Part shown: positions 41,717 through 43,504 of the stretch, piece by piece
How the letters are laid out: each line of letters starts with the position of its first letter
How positions within the stretch are numbered: the first letter of the stretch is position 1
Assembly: GCA_042569785.1 (NCBI GenBank)
Contig: JBHPGW010000017.1
Location: 1 to 43,504 of the forward strand
DNA from: JBHPGW01 sp042569785
Lineage (GTDB): Bacteria > Planctomycetota > Phycisphaerae > Sedimentisphaerales > Anaerobacaceae
Reading direction: 5' to 3'
Length of the DNA stretch: 43,504 nucleotides
The notes under the pieces: model-generated
What the model was told of the DNA's origin: nothing
Databases searched by the model: none
The model's input: the letters and a program-made list of their open reading frames with translations, nothing else
Position numbers and translations under genes: made by a program

Positions 41717-42166
41717 TTACGAGAAGCTATGAGCCAATTCTTCAGCGCTTTCCTTTAAAACTTCATCAGCACACTCTAGGTTTGCTCTCTTACGTAAGTT
41801 TGTGAGCACTCCAATCTCACTTTCAATAAGATTGCTCAAGTCGTGTTTGATTATATGAGACAGATCAACTTGACCAATTCCTTCTTTTGATAAGTTACAT
41901 ATCTCAATTCGCAATGGTTTGCCACTTGAAGTACCTATAAAAAACTTTATGTTTTCTTTGTCAAAGAGTTTTTTTGATTTTTCCAGCGTCGGATAATCAA
42001 ATATTATAAATAAAGTGTCCTTATCTTTTATGTAACCGGAAGAAATGTTTTGCGGAATATCACTAGGAGGAAGGTATAACTCAATATTTATTTTAGCCTC
42101 CACCTCTTGTTTTTTAAGAGGTGACATGTAAATCTTTTTATTGAAAGATATAGCTCTTGATGTCAT
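41717..42166 (-). CDS. Small hypothetical protein, second gene of an unrecognised pair
   Basis: I do not recognise this 149-aa soluble protein. It begins MTSRAISFNKKIYMSPLKKQ, has a predicted beta-rich first half (DTLFIIFDYPTLEKSKKLF, FFIGTSSGKPLRIEICNLS) and a charged helical C-terminus (LIESEIGVLTNLRKRANLEC). The ATG 42166 lies 1 nt beyond the stop of the upstream gene, and the GGAGG ribosome binding site sits within the upstream gene's last codons, so the two are translationally coupled. Base composition is clearly AT-richer than the housekeeping genes, suggesting acquisition. No membrane segment or signal peptide is seen. Confidence 0.7.
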   Translation of the reverse strand: MTSRAISFNKKIYMSPLKKQEVEAKINIELYLPPSDIPQNISSGYIKDKDTLFIIFDYPTLEKSKKLFDKENIKFFIGTSSGKPLRIEICNLSKEGIGQVDLSHIIKHDLSNLIESEIGVLTNLRKRANLECADEVLKESAEELAHSFS

Positions 42167-42167
42167 T

Positions 42168-43022
42168 TTAAACCTCCATTTGAATTATTTCACCAATAGT
42201 CAATGCAAATGAAACAAATCTCGTTCGCACGTCTTCACTGAAAGGGTCCTCGTCAGCGGTACTATCTACTAAAAGTACTCCCCACGTTCTTCCATCTTTG
42301 TCAACAATTACAGTGCCATGGAAATGCCCTGCCCGTCTATGTATTTTTTTTAGTAAACGAAAATCAGATATATAACCTTCTTTCATATACCTTTTAATTA
42401 TTCTTTTTTTAGTTGAACTCAAATCTTCCACAGAACGACAGGTAGAAAGGTCGACATCCTTGATGTCTGGGAGATTGGTAATACACGGTCTTAATTCACT
42501 ATACCGTATATACCCCACTATGCCTTCGCATTTTTCTTCCTTATTCATTTCAACCCTGAACATAGTGGACGATGTTTTAAAACGCCGCCCACACCTGGAA
42601 TTTACAATTAGGTATCTTCCTAATTTCGGCGGTCTTAAATATAGCAAGCGTTTCCCTCTAATTACAAGGTGATAAAAAAAATAGCGATAGTTCCTGAGGA
42701 AAGCCCTAATGTAAGGGATTTCCTTAAACAATGTTATACGATGATCATTCTCATTTCCACTAAATAGTTCACTGTTTATTCTTGTCAGCAACTTTCTTAT
42801 GAGTTTCTTTTTTTCTTTGTGAGGTTTAAGCCATTTGGGCCATAGCGAATAAAAGAAAATATAGAGTGCTGCTACTGTGATAACCCATACTTTATGAGTA
42901 TCCACAAAACTTGATAATTCTTTAACTACTCTATTGTTGTGGCCCTTAAAGGCATCCAAATGGGAAATCAATGTTAAAACCGATAGACAGACAACATTGA
43001 TAAAAATCCAAAACTTTTTCAT
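42168..43022 (-). CDS. Membrane-anchored GAF-like sensor protein, first gene of an unrecognised pair
   Basis: This 284-aa protein has two N-terminal membrane helices, about residues 4-24 and 46-66 (KVWVITVAALYIFFYSLW). A basic segment (KPHKEKKKLIRKLLTRI) follows, then a cytoplasmic region. The last 60 residues (HFHGTVIVDKDGRTWGVLLV, DSTADEDPFSEDVRTRF, ALTIGEII) look like the end of a GAF-type ligand-binding domain, and RITLFKEI near residue 95 would be its first strand. No kinase, cyclase or nuclease motif is visible. The gene is AT-rich and lies in a repeat-bounded end of the window. A sensor that acts through the coupled downstream protein is inference. Confidence 0.65.
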   Translation of the reverse strand: MKKFWIFINVVCLSVLTLISHLDAFKGHNNRVVKELSSFVDTHKVWVITVAALYIFFYSLWPKWLKPHKEKKKLIRKLLTRINSELFSGNENDHRITLFKEIPYIRAFLRNYRYFFYHLVIRGKRLLYLRPPKLGRYLIVNSRCGRRFKTSSTMFRVEMNKEEKCEGIVGYIRYSELRPCITNLPDIKDVDLSTCRSVEDLSSTKKRIIKRYMKEGYISDFRLLKKIHRRAGHFHGTVIVDKDGRTWGVLLVDSTADEDPFSEDVRTRFVSFALTIGEIIQMEV

Positions 43023-43280
43023 GTTATATATTTTTGACTACTAACAAAGGCTAAGCATCTGTCAATGTTACAACCTGTTTATGCACTCGTAAAGCATCTT
43101 CCTCTTTTTTTATAGAAAATGGCATCTAAATGGATTTGACTTTCCCATGGGAACTGGTCCGCCATCCATTGCCATACTGCAATCCATCATTAAAACCACA
43201 CATATTATACTCTGAAAAGCCGAAAAAGTCAAGGGTATTTTTAATTTTTTAAAAAAAATCGTGGTAAACTTTCTTTAAGT
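43023..43280. other. Upstream region of the membrane-GAF-like gene
   Basis: No gene is seen. On the minus strand TTGACA (43060-43065) is followed at 16 nt by TAGTAG, a weak promoter candidate for the gene starting at 43022, whose ATG lacks a clear ribosome binding site. The rest is AT-rich with A/T runs near 43230-43260. Confidence 0.35.
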
Positions 43281-43317
43281 TTTGCGTTTCTTAGCGTCTT
43301 GGTGTCTTAGTGGTGAA
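43281..43317 (+). repeat. TTAGCGTC/TTGGTGTC octamer repeat array
   Basis: TTAGCGTC-TTGGTGTC-TTAGTGGT and the flanking TTTGCGTTTC form a degenerate 8-nt repeat ending in GGTGAA. This string type recurs between genes in many planctomycete and proteobacterial genomes (recalled) and resembles the TTTGTGCC array at the end of glnS. Confidence 0.6.
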
Positions 43318-43339
43318 AATTCATTCATCTGCACAGATG

Positions 43340-43504
43340 CGCGCAAAAAAACGCAAAAAACCACCCTTTTCAAGCACCTTTTTGCAAAAAAGCACACTTT
43401 TCCGTGCATTTTGTGCGCATTTTTGTAAATTTTTGCGCCTTTTTACAACTTTTTCAAGCCCAAAACCAAAAAAACCCCCGTTCAAACCCCCAAAAAACCA
43501 CATC
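43340..43504. other. Strand-asymmetric low-complexity end of the window
   Basis: The plus strand is rich in A, C and T runs with little G, and on the minus strand there are repeated GCAAAAA, GCGCAAAAA and TGCGCA words plus G and T runs. A 60-codon minus-strand frame exists but its composition (MWFFGGLNGGFFGFGLEK) looks like translated low-complexity DNA, so I do not call a gene. Confidence 0.4.

Noticed and set aside
43321..43503. 60-codon minus-strand frame at the window end
   Set aside because: Its composition follows the low-complexity DNA; it may be only a translated repeat.
1..43504. tRNA, rRNA, tmRNA genes, CRISPR arrays, transposase or phage genes
   Set aside because: I looked through the intergenic stretches for tRNA T-loop-like sequences, regularly spaced repeats and transposase or integrase motifs and found none.

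Overview
The window looks like a chromosomal segment of an anaerobic or facultatively anaerobic planctomycete, most likely from the Phycisphaerae/Sedimentisphaerales side. Two neighbouring secreted proteins end in a dockerin-like, four-cysteine tail of a type I associate with that group. Other pointers are a Minf_1886-family protein, a DUF1844 protein, a planctomycete-style N-terminal zinc ribbon fused to membrane segments, and a complete hydrogenase-maturation (hyp) operon. This taxonomic call is inference; there is no rRNA or tRNA in the window.

Layout. (1) 148-3459, minus: a 1103-aa secreted multidomain protein. (2) 3672-11879, minus: one long run argB-argD-argF-rdgB-holB-ricT-metG-Minf_1886, mixing arginine synthesis, nucleotide sanitation, clamp loader, RicT and methionyl-tRNA synthetase, behind one good promoter at about 11920-11948. 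(3) 11967-17656, minus: hypF-C-D-E-A-B, complete and tightly overlapped, with no hydrogenase subunit nearby. (4) 17812-20324, plus: smpB, DUF1844, trpC and a TSUP exporter. (5) 20327-22687, minus: a mntA-hepT toxin-antitoxin pair translationally linked to glnS. (6) 22900-31037, plus: gltX, a PfkB kinase, thpR, recA, alaS and a zinc-ribbon membrane protein. (7) 31038-35800, minus: hisD, a secreted hypothetical, a LOG-family protein and an Aquifex-type aconitase. (8) 36160-39221, plus: two secreted proteins with the shared C-terminal tail. (9) 39306-41018, minus: rpmI-rplT-pheS, without infC or pheT. (10) 41019-43504: an AT-rich accessory end with dispersed repeats, a 31-aa membrane microprotein and a two-gene pair (membrane-GAF-like protein plus a small protein of unknown function).

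Most genes are housekeeping. The less ordinary points are a dispersed hairpin repeat with tandem G-A mismatches and a compensatory base-pair change between copies, the tRNA-toxin-type HEPN/MNT module wired into a Gln/Glu tRNA-synthetase locus, the shared tail of the secreted pair, an inserted segment in GltX, a repeat array that encodes the end of GlnRS, and the unrecognised pair at 41717-43022. TTG and GTG starts are frequent (trpC, glnS, acn, argB, hisD), several fixed by a clear Shine-Dalgarno sequence.
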